Part shown: piece after piece, positions 18,801-27,219 of the stretch
Numbering within the stretch: position 1 is the stretch's first letter
Layout of the letters: each line of letters opens with the position of its first letter
From: Telmatobacter sp. DSM 110680
Lineage (GTDB): Bacteria; Acidobacteriota; Terriglobia; Terriglobales; Acidobacteriaceae
DNA: 64,000 nucleotides
Assembly (NCBI RefSeq): GCF_039994875.1
Contig: NZ_CP121196.1
Location: 620,001 to 684,000 of the forward strand
Direction: 5' to 3'
The notes under the pieces: model-generated
What the model saw: only the letters and a program-made list of their open reading frames with translations
What the model was told of the DNA's origin: nothing
Databases searched by the model: none
Program-made: the position numbers and the translations under genes

Positions 18801-19460
18801 GACCTGCATATTTGCCGAGGCGAGCTCGGTGGTCGCACCGTCAAGAAGGATGTCCTGACCGCCCTGTTGTCCTCCGCTGAGCTTGAAGTTTCCGGAGGGC
18901 GGGGAGGAGGGGTTATTGGTCATGTCGCCGGCGAATCCAGGCGCGAGAGCTGCAAAATCGAGCGGGTTGCGAATCTCACCGCCGAAAGGCAGAGGAAGCG
19001 CATCCAGCACCTGCGGGGTCATCGTGAAGCCGACTTCGGGCGATTCAGTTTCCAGATGCGATGCATCGCTGTTCACGCTGACCGTAGCGGACTCAGCACC
19101 CACCTTCAACGCTGTGTTCACCGTGGAAGTGCTGCCCACGTCGACGGCAATGCCGCTCTGACTGTAGGACTCGAACCCTGGCGCTGTCACAGTGAGCGTA
19201 TAGGTTCCGGGGGGAAGTTCACTGAACGTGAACAGTCCCTCCTCTGTCGCTTTGGAGGTATAGCTGCTGCCTGTGTTTGTTTCCTTCAGAGTTAATCCGG
19301 CGCCTGGGATGAACGCGCCATTCGCATCTTTCACAGTGCCGATCAGAGTGCCTCTGTTCGACTGGGCCAGGACGGGGATTCCGACCCACAAACTGAGCAC
19401 CACCAACAGCCACGTCGCCACTCGCCAGTACGTTTGCGCCTTGGAATCTCTGTGCATCAT
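15852..19460 (-). CDS. Oar-like TonB-dependent receptor
   Basis: 1202 residues from the ATG at 19460, chosen because AGGAGG lies six bases upstream. The frame is open further up but overlaps the MFS gene. Order: signal peptide (to about VLAQSN), carboxypeptidase-regulatory beta domain (GTVKDANGAFIPGAGLTLKE), plug domain, then a long outer-membrane beta barrel ending in SLRIEF with the terminal Phe needed for barrel insertion. This Oar type is the main receptor family of Acidobacteriota. Here it sits in a glycan locus just after an inner-membrane permease (26-bp gap), so import of an oligosaccharide across the outer membrane is the likely job. Confidence 0.9.
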   Translation of the reverse strand: MMHRDSKAQTYWRVATWLLVVLSLWVGIPVLAQSNRGTLIGTVKDANGAFIPGAGLTLKETNTGSSYTSKATEEGLFTFSELPPGTYTLTVTAPGFESYSQSGIAVDVGSTSTVNTALKVGAESATVSVNSDASHLETESPEVGFTMTPQVLDALPLPFGGEIRNPLDFAALAPGFAGDMTNNPSSPPSGNFKLSGGQQGGQDILLDGATTELASANMQVTYGFSVEAVSEFKVLTNTFDAEFGSASGGVVNLASKQGKNDFHGSAYDLLKNRVLDANSWLNDYQNAVFGANSATKPLDTQNDFGASLGGPVRVPWLYNGRDKTFFFFNYEGFRQVNGGKSLLSAPTQAMLGGDFSALLTPVTVNGQNFQAHILYDYTTCTGANQGQPCQAYPNNKITEAPDPVFAAAQKVMPVAPAGVTSPYFNIPVNSANHEQADEWSIRMDQNINARNKISGSYFTGNMPYVSTSSLGPLYTGGNTQGNKYVRLGYDFFISPTMLNHFNAGFTRRHRIEGSGQGGYGGNWASKFGLKGVEDQVFPRFSYNYPGNGINTPSDGASTFVDNVFQYDDVVSWQKGRHSFKFGGEYRAAQFNLDILTGSAGQFNFTSGPTSTAADTNSGFGFASFYLGAASNASVSIPQNNGWRAKYLSFFGNDDWKLNNKLTVNLGLRYDMPIPVTEQKNRMSFVNPTLPNPGAGGLPGAYVFEGDGPGRLGGSTPQTSFKKGIGPRVGLAYQVDPNTVIRAGYGIYFSTQRVGGFAENDSQGFFSSYTYPTAASIQTPVVVLSQITAYPGKEPPFIDPTVMNGNGNALFIESKVDRPGTIQNWTLDVQRQLPLQTIVDVAYVGAHGDHLQAFMHDPNQGNPVNMARGGCLQVNIADQSGNPACAGQSVVPSPFAGFTGTVSQALRPYPQYGTVSVDSATMDDPFGDYTYHALQVQATKRLSGGLTVLANYSWSKNITNADSEYPSEAGWEGNGNAGALNTYNLKVEKALSSFDIPQRVVLAWTYDLPFGKGKKFANQGGPVNVLVGGWKIAAVQKYQSGTPLTVSSSGWTSGIFAGPEGATGNSHGRPNIVSGQPVRALHGKYVWGQSRLLNQAAFTPAPNFTFGDAPKALGVRELFNKSEDFNVTKAIPMFTERVHTDFRVEFFDIFNRHTFTGFDTSVSCSTSATETCDPLVNTNSNFGNAGGLAYGPRNIQGSLRIEF

Positions 19461-19486
19461 GTCGTGCCTCCTAATAATCATTGTTT

Positions 19487-20773
19487 TCATGCCTCCGAAG
19501 TGAGTCCGGTGAAGCTTGCGGCGGTGGAGGTGGTGCCCGCTGCGGCAAGACCGCGAAAGATCTGGCCAGCTACCCGGATGGACAACAACTGCAATAGCGC
19601 AATTACAGGTAAGGCGTACTTGAGTGCGGCATTGCCGGACCAGCCGTAAGCAATGGCGAGGAATAGTCCACACCCCAGACAGCGCCCCGTGAACAGTCCG
19701 AATTCGTGATTGAAAATGTATGCGTACTCATTGCGCTCCTCGAGCCGCGAGACTACATCGATGACCTGCAACTGAATCGGATAATAGGCAAGATCCAGAA
19801 GCGGTTTAGCCAGCAAGAGACATGCGATGAAGATCAGTACGCCGACGGCATTGAAGAGCAAGGTATTAGCGATTGCGCCCAGGAAGAAAAGCAGGAGCGC
19901 TGCGGAAAAGACAATGATGCGATGTTTGGGAGCGGCAATACGGCCAACCGTATACATGATGCAAGCCGTAAACACGCCACCGATGGCCTGGGTTGCTCCC
20001 AGAGTTCCCTCTTGCCCTACCAGCAGCATGATGAGCATGGCTGGCGCGGTAACGATATATCCCTGCGCCAGGCCTTTGAGGAGAGCCAGCTCGAGCATCC
20101 GCCACCATAGCCGATGAAATCGGAAATAAACAAAGCGCGTGTGTTTTGGATTTCGGAAGGTGCCTCGTTCAAGAATGCCTGCAGCGAGAATCGTCAGGCC
20201 AAACACCACCATAGCTACGATGTGGTACGCGCGATTAGGGATTCCTCCCAGCCAGCCGTACAGAGTGGTCCCGCTGATGAACCACCCGATCGAAGCCGGA
20301 ACCGCAACTGCAGCCAGGGTGGCCACGAAGTTTTCGATTCCGTAGTAATAATTCCTATTGCTGTCCTCCGTCGCAGTCAGGGCGAGGAAACCACGGTTGG
20401 CCCAGAATAGCCCGGTTGCCAGTCCCATGGTGAATCCTGATGTGGCTACGCCGATGGGAGTGAGGATGCTCAGTTGCATCATCAGCATCATCGCAACTCC
20501 CGACAGAAGCATTCCCGCGGCGTAGAGATGCTTGGCTCCGATGCGGCCGAGCAGCTTGCCGTTTATATAGAAAGCCAGCGGAGTGGCCGCGTAGATCGAC
20601 AACTGGTAAGTGACCACTTTGGCAACGGCCCGGGAGTTCCGCATGACATATGCCGCCACGAAAATCTCAATCACTGGCAGGACAAGGGCATACATCATGT
20701 TGGAGACCATCAATATCTGCATCGAACGCGAGCAACTTCGGAAGACTTCAAACTCTTTGCGTAGACGGTTCAT
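19487..20773 (-). CDS. MFS-type inner-membrane transporter of the glycan locus
   Basis: 428 residues from the ATG at 20773, which overlaps the GH130 stop in an ATGA (20770-20773). About 12 transmembrane helices are visible, with a basic mid-loop (GTFRNPKHTRFVYFRFHR) between halves as in MFS proteins. A longer frame upstream would lie inside the GH130 gene and is unlikely. Coupling to the phosphorylase gene upstream and the receptor gene downstream suggests it carries the oligosaccharide from periplasm to cytoplasm. The exact MFS family is not recognised. Confidence 0.75.
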   Translation of the reverse strand: MNRLRKEFEVFRSCSRSMQILMVSNMMYALVLPVIEIFVAAYVMRNSRAVAKVVTYQLSIYAATPLAFYINGKLLGRIGAKHLYAAGMLLSGVAMMLMMQLSILTPIGVATSGFTMGLATGLFWANRGFLALTATEDSNRNYYYGIENFVATLAAVAVPASIGWFISGTTLYGWLGGIPNRAYHIVAMVVFGLTILAAGILERGTFRNPKHTRFVYFRFHRLWWRMLELALLKGLAQGYIVTAPAMLIMLLVGQEGTLGATQAIGGVFTACIMYTVGRIAAPKHRIIVFSAALLLFFLGAIANTLLFNAVGVLIFIACLLLAKPLLDLAYYPIQLQVIDVVSRLEERNEYAYIFNHEFGLFTGRCLGCGLFLAIAYGWSGNAALKYALPVIALLQLLSIRVAGQIFRGLAAAGTTSTAASFTGLTSEA

Positions 20774-21837
20774 GCTGTCACCGTCGGAGTCAAAGGGAGG
20801 CTCGCAAGGATGCCAGCAATCGACATTTGCGCGGCGCATATCACGCTGTCGGCGGCGCCGTAGTAAAGCGTTAAGTTGTCCCCATCGACCAGGTGGCCAT
20901 TGGTGAAAATAACGTGGCCGAAAAAGCCCTCCTGCTCGTAAGGAGCCAGCGGCTCCATGATCGGATTCTCGGAGCGTGCGATCACTCGCCAGGGTTCCTC
21001 AAGATCTAGCAACAGAGCGCCGAGGCAATAGCGGTTTTCCTTGGTCGCGCCGTGATAAATCTCCAGCCAGCCTTCGGCAGTTCGGATCGGTGCCGCGCCG
21101 GCTCCAACACGCGCACTATCCCAATACCCCTCGCGGCTCTGGGCCAGGCAGCGGTGCCGACCCCAGTGAATTAAGTCCGGCGACTCTGCCAGCCAGATGT
21201 AGTTACCGCCCAGTTCCGGGCTGCTGGGCCGATGGAGAGCGTAGTACTTGCCACCAATCTTCTCTTCAAAGAGAGCGCAATCTTTGTTGTGCGGAGGAAA
21301 AATCATCCCCTCATGTGCGAAGTTCTTCCAATCGCGCGTGGTCCTCAGTCCCACGCCTACGCCATTGCTTGAAACCTCCGTGTAGGTCAGGCAATATGTG
21401 CCGTCGATCTTCGCGACTCGGCAATCTTCGATTCCGTAGGTCTCCAATTCACCGCTCCCCATAAGGGGCACACCGTGCTCCGGCTCTCTAAAATCGACGC
21501 CGTCGTTGCTCACCAGCAACCGGAGATGGGAGAGAGTGGTGAGATAGTCTTTTCCATCGAAACTGATTACGCGAGGATCCGTCAGGTCCAGCCTAGGATC
21601 ATCCGAGTTGAACTCCAGAACTTCAAGCTTGCCGTCGGCATTCAGGATTGGAAAAGAAGTTCTACCAGGAACCTGCTTGGGACGTTCGGCAACTCGCACC
21701 AGCAGCCAGGTTCTTCCGTTGTACTTGAAGACTCCCGGATTCAAAAGGCATGTAACTTCCATGCCATCCACGCTGGGACGGATGTCTGCGGGCTTGAGCA
21801 GAGGGTTCTCTCGGAAGCGTCGTGCCAGATCTTTCAT
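20770..21837 (-). CDS. GH130 family beta-mannoside phosphorylase
   Basis: 355 residues, the normal length for GH130. Visible family features are ENPLLKPADIRPS at the start, LNPGVFKYNGRTWLLVRVAE, the catalytic acid Asp87 in LTDPRV, and the NKDCALFEEKIGGKYYALHR block that shapes the sugar and phosphate sites. These enzymes cleave beta-mannosides such as Man-beta-1,4-GlcNAc or Man-beta-1,4-Glc with phosphate in the cytoplasm, giving mannose 1-phosphate; some members are hydrolases. It is the first gene of a seven-gene minus-strand locus and overlaps the permease gene. The subfamily, and so the exact disaccharide, cannot be fixed by eye. Confidence 0.88.
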   Translation of the reverse strand: MKDLARRFRENPLLKPADIRPSVDGMEVTCLLNPGVFKYNGRTWLLVRVAERPKQVPGRTSFPILNADGKLEVLEFNSDDPRLDLTDPRVISFDGKDYLTTLSHLRLLVSNDGVDFREPEHGVPLMGSGELETYGIEDCRVAKIDGTYCLTYTEVSSNGVGVGLRTTRDWKNFAHEGMIFPPHNKDCALFEEKIGGKYYALHRPSSPELGGNYIWLAESPDLIHWGRHRCLAQSREGYWDSARVGAGAAPIRTAEGWLEIYHGATKENRYCLGALLLDLEEPWRVIARSENPIMEPLAPYEQEGFFGHVIFTNGHLVDGDNLTLYYGAADSVICAAQMSIAGILASLPLTPTVTA

Positions 21838-21982
21838 CGTGAACTCTTCGGCCGTTTGGGGAAATGGGTTTTGGGGAGCAGCATTTTAGCTGCACAACGA
21901 AATCATTCTGAAAAGCCGTCGATAAGCCTGTTCCAGTGCACACATGACAGAAAAGGGACTTACCGGAAGAATCTTTGATAAA

Positions 21983-22010
21983 CAACGCGAATAACATGTG
22001 ATTCGCATTG
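21983..22010. promoter_or_regulatory. inverted repeat in the divergent promoter region of the glycan locus
   Basis: CAACGCGAAT (21983-21992) and ATTCGCATTG (22001-22010) pair at 9 of 10 positions around an 8-base spacer. It lies in the 416-bp gene-free region 21838-22253 between GH130 and the regulator gene, about 145 bp before the GH130 start. Apart from this I see no clear promoter boxes in the region. A partly similar sequence lies at 25246-25268. Confidence 0.5.
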
Positions 22011-22253
22011 TGTTTGTCGAAGTTGACTGCGAGGGATTTTTCGCCTGGGACCTCCAAGCACGAGTTTCCCCGAGAAGAAGCCCATCATGTACTGCAGGAA
22101 TTTTTATGCTGAATCGACGCATAGGTCTGTCCCAAACAGGCTTTCATTCGTTGAATGGATGCGCTACAATCAGCGCGCACTCAAGAACTTCTTGTGAGCG
22201 CCAAGATTGGATTTGAAAATCGGTTGTATCAAGCGAAATGGAATCAGACTCGG

Positions 22254-23534
22254 ATGAAGGAAGTAGATCCGGAACTTCGGGCTGACGCCCGCTGGCAGTT
22301 GATCGAAAGAATCACAGCCAGCCCGCCGTTCCAGAAGTCGGCGCGTTTAAGAGAACTCCTTCGCTTCATGGCCGAAAGGTCAATTCGAGGCGAAATCCAG
22401 GATCTGAGCGAACACCGAATTGGCAGCGCTGTTTTTGGTAAGGCCGAAGGCTATAGCGTTGTCGAGGACAGTTCAGTACGGGTTCACGTTCGGCAGCTGC
22501 GTCTCAAGCTCCACGAGTATTTCGACGGAGAAGGACGAGAAGAACCATCCATCGTCGAGATCCCAAAAGGGGCCTACACAACCCTCTTTCGGCCCGTTGA
22601 GCACAGGACTTCGACGGCTCCGGTGCCCGTCGCACAAAATCAATTGGGACCCGGACTCTGGATCAGGGTGCTGCCCTGGGCCCTTGCGGCGTGCTTTTTC
22701 GCCACCACTCTAATTGCCTGGTTCAGTCGTCCGACGATTGCGAATCCACCTGCGCCGCCCTGGCCGCTGGCTGCACTTTTTAATCCGCCCAACAAACCGG
22801 TCGAAGTAGTCGTTGCGGATGTCAATTACGGGATGACTCGTCTGGTGGACGAGCAGCCCGTGACACTCGAGCGGTATCTGAGCCCCTCTTATCGAAGTGG
22901 CGAAGATCTGTCTAATGCTCACCCGACGAGTCGCGAAGCGCGCATGATGAAGTACTTGTCCGGCTCACTGCTAACGTCATATGCGGACCTTGTCGTGGTG
23001 GACACTCTCATGCGGCTGAGTGGGAGCTCGCGCGACTGGCTTGCGATTCGATCGGCGAGAGAGTTGCGACCGCGTGACTTGGAGGCCGGCAATTTTGTCT
23101 TTGTAGGTAGCCCCAGTTCAAATCCCTGGGTGTCCTATTTTCAAGACAAGCTCAACTTTCAGGAAGGCGAAGGCAAGGTTGGCGAAAGCCTCAAATTCTT
23201 CCGGAATGCCCATCCGAAACCGGGCGAACAAGCAACCTACCAGGGTTTAGCCTTCACCGGGAGTTCAGGGGAAGATTACGCGACAATCTCATTGTTGCCA
23301 CTTGCCAACGGCCGAGGTAGTGTCCTCATCCTGCAAGGATTGCAACAGGAGGGGACCGAGGCGGCTGGACTGTTCCTGGCCGATGCCGGCAATCGGCAAA
23401 AGCTCCAACAAGCCCTCGGCTTCTCCGGCTCGCCTACCCAGCCCGTCTACTTCGAAGCCCTCATCAGGACTCAGGCAGTTGCAGGCGCTCCCAATGCAAC
23501 GTCAATCATCTCCACACGCGTGATCAACCCCTGA
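22254..23534 (+). CDS. ToxR-like membrane-anchored transcription regulator
   Basis: 426 residues from the ATG at 22254. A start at 22155 is also open, but the added residues do not look like protein. The N-terminal ~115 residues show the acidobacterial DNA-binding domain: RLRELLRFMAERSIRG, LSEHRIGSAVFGK, SSVRVHVRQLRLKLHEYF, VEIPKGAYTTLF. One transmembrane helix at about 137-156 follows, then a ~270-residue periplasmic domain without TPRs. This is the plan of a one-component sensor that reads the periplasm and binds DNA. It is divergent from the GH130 locus and is the natural candidate to control it. Confidence 0.75.
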   Translation: MKEVDPELRADARWQLIERITASPPFQKSARLRELLRFMAERSIRGEIQDLSEHRIGSAVFGKAEGYSVVEDSSVRVHVRQLRLKLHEYFDGEGREEPSIVEIPKGAYTTLFRPVEHRTSTAPVPVAQNQLGPGLWIRVLPWALAACFFATTLIAWFSRPTIANPPAPPWPLAALFNPPNKPVEVVVADVNYGMTRLVDEQPVTLERYLSPSYRSGEDLSNAHPTSREARMMKYLSGSLLTSYADLVVVDTLMRLSGSSRDWLAIRSARELRPRDLEAGNFVFVGSPSSNPWVSYFQDKLNFQEGEGKVGESLKFFRNAHPKPGEQATYQGLAFTGSSGEDYATISLLPLANGRGSVLILQGLQQEGTEAAGLFLADAGNRQKLQQALGFSGSPTQPVYFEALIRTQAVAGAPNATSIISTRVINP

Positions 23535-23581
23535 AACTGTCGTGCATCGCCGAACGTCGACGCACGGTTCGGAAATCAGCC

Positions 23582-25102
23582 CTAACTTCGAATCTCGACG
23601 GCCTTCGCCTCAAAGGGACGCAAAATCAACTCTCCGGTCCCCGCATGGGTTTGCAGTGGCTTCTTGCGCATCAGGTCATACAATCGGTCTTCTTTATTCG
23701 GCATCGCAACTGTTACGCGCTTCGCTTCCGGCCAAGGATTGTAATACAGAAATGCAGGTGGCAGATCTGGCTCCATAAAGTCCGTTTTACCCAGATCCCA
23801 GCGCAACAGCCATGGATCTCCCTGCGTCTGAATCATCTTGTCCAGCCACATCGCATACGCGCCCCCATAGATTGAGCGGTGCGCGGCGAAGTCCCCGGTT
23901 GCGTAGGGACTGTGCCCTTTCTCTTCCCTGCTCAACCGCTCGTAGGGGAACATCGGCGGCAGTTCTGGACGACTTTGATTCTCGTGCGGCAAGTACTCCG
24001 GATAAAACAAGCGCATGTTTGCTGAGACGTTTAATGCCAGGCGCGCCACCTCGCCAGCTAACTCCGGACGGAATCGAACCGCCGGCAAAAGATACGGCAG
24101 CGTCACCATCGACTCCATACTGTAGGTTTGGCCGGCAGGCTCCGTGCAGAAGCCTGCCATAAGGCCATTGACCTCGCGTCCGCCCCACCTGCCAGTAGCC
24201 ATCAGCCCGATCTTGGCATCAAGCACGAATCGCAAGGCTTTTTCCGCATTCGTGGGATGGCCCATCGCTTCCAGTCGCGCGGCTGCCAACACTGCCATAG
24301 CCCCGCTTGGAATCTCATACCAGGGGTTCGCCGCAAAATCGAGATAGCGGTCAATCGCGATCTTGGCTTCCGCGAGAAATGTTTCCTTACCAGTCAGCTT
24401 CCACGCCAGAAGCATCACATAGCTGTAGCCGCCCACAGCGTCGGGTTGTCGATAGATGTCCTGCCTGGTAAAGGCTGCAGCTTTTGCAAAGTCGTAACCC
24501 TGACTATTGAAGTCGTAGTGGATTTGCTGCGCCATGTCCTTCAGCCGCGTCGCGCTTTTCTCTACCCGCGCTAGCCATTCCGGATCCTTTACAAAGCGCA
24601 ACCGGATCAGCCCATAGGCCATCGCAGTGACATTCATCAGGTACCAGTACTCGCAGAGCGTCGCACCCGCCCCATCAAGAAACAGCCCATACGGCTCGCT
24701 GAAGTAGCCCTTTAGTGAGGTTGCGAGGCCATCCAAACCCTCTCCTCGGAGTTCCTTGCCGAGAGCCATTGGTGCGTAGGTTGTCAGTCCTCCGTCCTGC
24801 TCGCCTTGAAGCGCGGAAGGAAAAACCTGGCGGCCATCTTTCGCGATCGTATTCAACCCATGTGCCGGGTCCATCACCCACGCGTCAAAGGCATTGGCGA
24901 GCGCATGGAAATCCAGCGGACGCTCCTCTGGCCGAGCCGGCAGCCCGCTCCAGCCAGGCGTTGCTTCGGCCCATGCGATTTCCTTTTCAGCGCATGCGAA
25001 GAATCCCAGTGCAGCAAATCCTGCCACGAACTCTCTACGGCTGGACAGCCAATCGCCTCCGGTCAGTTCACTTTTCTCTCTTGCCGTCTTTTCCACGTTC
25101 AC
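23582..25102 (-). CDS. Tat-exported toroid-type glycosidase-like protein
   Basis: 506 residues. Twin-arginine signal LSSRREFVAGFAALGFF with a Cys soon after (FFACAEKE). The body is helical with repeated Tyr/Trp-rich segments (CEYWYLMNVTAMAYGLIRLR, GGYSYVMLLAWKLTG, GAYAMWLDKMIQ), as in (alpha/alpha)6 proteins such as lyases and unsaturated glucuronyl hydrolases. No family was assigned and no catalytic residues are claimed. It converges on the regulator gene and lies next to the GH130 locus, so it may work on the same glycan. It is unrelated in sequence to the other Tat protein (8594-11155), judged by eye. Confidence 0.6.
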   Translation of the reverse strand: MNVEKTAREKSELTGGDWLSSRREFVAGFAALGFFACAEKEIAWAEATPGWSGLPARPEERPLDFHALANAFDAWVMDPAHGLNTIAKDGRQVFPSALQGEQDGGLTTYAPMALGKELRGEGLDGLATSLKGYFSEPYGLFLDGAGATLCEYWYLMNVTAMAYGLIRLRFVKDPEWLARVEKSATRLKDMAQQIHYDFNSQGYDFAKAAAFTRQDIYRQPDAVGGYSYVMLLAWKLTGKETFLAEAKIAIDRYLDFAANPWYEIPSGAMAVLAAARLEAMGHPTNAEKALRFVLDAKIGLMATGRWGGREVNGLMAGFCTEPAGQTYSMESMVTLPYLLPAVRFRPELAGEVARLALNVSANMRLFYPEYLPHENQSRPELPPMFPYERLSREEKGHSPYATGDFAAHRSIYGGAYAMWLDKMIQTQGDPWLLRWDLGKTDFMEPDLPPAFLYYNPWPEAKRVTVAMPNKEDRLYDLMRKKPLQTHAGTGELILRPFEAKAVEIRS

Positions 25103-25250
25103 TTTGCCCTCTTTGATCTTGAGTTCGCGCCCATCAGAAAGTCTTCTTCAGCGTCTCGCCGGAGAACCTAAAAACAAGCAGACCCCATTCTCGACATGAA
25201 TTGCGAAACCGCCAAGGGACTAACGCCGAAATCAACGCACAAAACATTGA

Positions 25251-25264
25251 ATTCACTTGTGAAT
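25251..25264. promoter_or_regulatory. perfect palindrome in divergent promoter region
   Basis: ATTCAC (25251-25256) and GTGAAT (25259-25264) are separated by TT. It lies in the 356-bp gene-free spacer 25103-25458 between the Tat-exported protein and the CRTAC1 protein. Read with one gap, the surrounding GAATTCACTTGTGAATCGC matches the minus strand of the inverted repeat at 21983-22010 at about 14 of 18 places. No other structure was seen in the spacer. Confidence 0.4.
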
Positions 25265-25458
25265 CGCATCAAGTCTTCCGCTACCGCAGAGTTCGGAAGG
25301 CACAGAATATGTGATGTGAAGCTGATTGCTGCAGCGGTAAGACCTGCTTCGCCGGACTTCGGAGTCTCAATTACGCGAAGACTCCTTGTCAAGCATTCAG
25401 AGGCCATTCACATGCCGCGATATGCCGGCAACCATGCAGTGCTAGAATTCCGGAAAAG

Positions 25459-27198
25459 ATGAGCAATCGAGCCACAGTCTCTTTGATCTTGCTCTTCTCT
25501 TCTCTCACTCTCTGTGCACAAACTCCCACAGCTTCCGTGACCTTACCGCTCGCGCAACCCGCTGTGCCGCACTTTCGGGATGTTTCGACGGAGGTCGGAA
25601 TTCGCACTCTACCTCACACCAATCTGGACAGGCGCTACGTCATCGAAACCATGAGTGGGGGAGGAGTTGCGTTTCTCGATTGCGATAACAACGGCAAATT
25701 GGACATCGCCGTAGTGAATGATTCCTCAATCGACCGCTACCTCGCTGGTGGCGATCCCATGATCACCCTCTACCGACAAGATGACAACGGCAAGACACTG
25801 CATTTCACCGACGTCACCGCGGCCGCAGGATTGACCACCAAGGGCTGGGCCACTGGGATTGCGGTCGCCGATTATGACAACGACGGTCTTCCCGATATTT
25901 ATGTCTCCGGCTACGGCCACAATGTTCTCTACCACAATCTAGGCGGCTGCAAATTCACAGATGTCACGGCAAAAGCAGGCGTCGCCGGCGGAGGCTTTAG
26001 TGCTGGAGCCGCCTGGGCCGACTATGACCGTGATGGATTTGTAGATCTTTACGTCGCTCGCTATGTCTCAACTGATCCCCGCCATCTTCCCGACCCTCAA
26101 CGCAAGGTTTACAAGAACGTCCTCACCGAACTGCCAGACAAAATGCCGGGTGAAACCAACCTCCTCTACCGCAATCGAGGCGACGGAACCTTTGAAGAAG
26201 TTGCGGCGAAAGCTGGTGTCCAAAACCCTCAGAAAGCTCACGGCATGGGCATCTGCTGGGGAGATTTCGACGGCGATGCTTGGCCCGATCTCTATGTCAC
26301 CAACGATGCTTCCAGCAATTTTCTTTTTCACAACAAGAGAGTCGGAACCTTCGAAGATATCGGCCTCAATTCAGGGACCGCCTACGGTGAGATGGGGCAA
26401 ACCTTTGGCAACATGGCATGCGATCTTGCCGACCTTGATCACAACGGAAGGTTTGACCTTTTCGTGACCCGATTTGCAGGTCAGCCCGCCAGCCTCTACA
26501 TCAACGACGGCCACAACGAGTTTCATGATGCGGCAGATCGCGCCGGAATCGCCGTCCCAACTTCTCCGCCCGTCAAGTGGGGAGCGAACTTCGCAGACTT
26601 CGACAACAGCGGATGGCACGATCTTCTCATGGCCTCGGGTAACTTCTCGACTTTGCTCGATGGCGCGCCTAGCGAACCGCCTTTTGTCGAGCCGATCGAG
26701 CTTTTCCTCAATCAGACAAATGGCACGTTCCGTGAAGTTGCCGCCGATACAGGCTTGAATGCAGGCCCCCTGAAATCTCGTCGGGGAACAGCCTTGGGCG
26801 ACGTCAACAACGACGGAAGACTTGACATCCTCGTCTTCAACGTTGGCGCTCCACCGTCGCTGTTTCTCAACGAGACCAGGAATGACAACCACTGGATCAC
26901 GCTGCGCCTGGTCGGCACAAAGAGTAATCGCATGGGCATCGGAGCACGAGTCACGGTCACCACCGGTAACATCAAGCAAGTGGATGAAGTGCGCGCCGGA
27001 GGAAGCTATCTCTCCACCAGCGACCCACGCCTACATTTTGGACTCGGATCAGCTCCCTACTTTGACCGTATCGAAATCCAATGGCCCAGTGGCTTGCACG
27101 AACAATTCACAGGCGGCCCTGGCGATCGGTTTATATCTTTGGTGGAAGGAAGCGGCACCTCATTGCCATCGGGGCAAGCTCATCCGAAGGAAAAGTAG
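25459..27198 (+). CDS. secreted CRTAC1-family protein (FG-GAP repeats plus ASPIC/UnbV domain)
   Basis: 579 residues. A signal peptide (MSNRATVSLILLFSSLTLCAQ) is followed by at least five FG-GAP/VCBS repeats with calcium-binding D-x-D/N-x-D-G loops, for example FLDCDNNGKLDIAV, VADYDNDGLPDIYV and WGDFDGDAWPDLYV. The ASPIC/UnbV C-terminal domain includes NRMGIGARVTV and IEIQWPSG. This is a beta-propeller extracellular protein class common in Acidobacteriota and Planctomycetota with unclear function. It faces away from the Tat-exported gene across a shared spacer. Confidence 0.88.
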   Translation: MSNRATVSLILLFSSLTLCAQTPTASVTLPLAQPAVPHFRDVSTEVGIRTLPHTNLDRRYVIETMSGGGVAFLDCDNNGKLDIAVVNDSSIDRYLAGGDPMITLYRQDDNGKTLHFTDVTAAAGLTTKGWATGIAVADYDNDGLPDIYVSGYGHNVLYHNLGGCKFTDVTAKAGVAGGGFSAGAAWADYDRDGFVDLYVARYVSTDPRHLPDPQRKVYKNVLTELPDKMPGETNLLYRNRGDGTFEEVAAKAGVQNPQKAHGMGICWGDFDGDAWPDLYVTNDASSNFLFHNKRVGTFEDIGLNSGTAYGEMGQTFGNMACDLADLDHNGRFDLFVTRFAGQPASLYINDGHNEFHDAADRAGIAVPTSPPVKWGANFADFDNSGWHDLLMASGNFSTLLDGAPSEPPFVEPIELFLNQTNGTFREVAADTGLNAGPLKSRRGTALGDVNNDGRLDILVFNVGAPPSLFLNETRNDNHWITLRLVGTKSNRMGIGARVTVTTGNIKQVDEVRAGGSYLSTSDPRLHFGLGSAPYFDRIEIQWPSGLHEQFTGGPGDRFISLVEGSGTSLPSGQAHPKEK

Positions 27199-27219
27199 GA
27201 TCGCCGAGCAGGGCGCCCA

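Noticed and set aside
23550-23572. Small hairpin between the regulator gene and the Tat-exported gene as terminator
   Set aside because: Only six pairs, an 11-base loop and no U-run; too weak to call.
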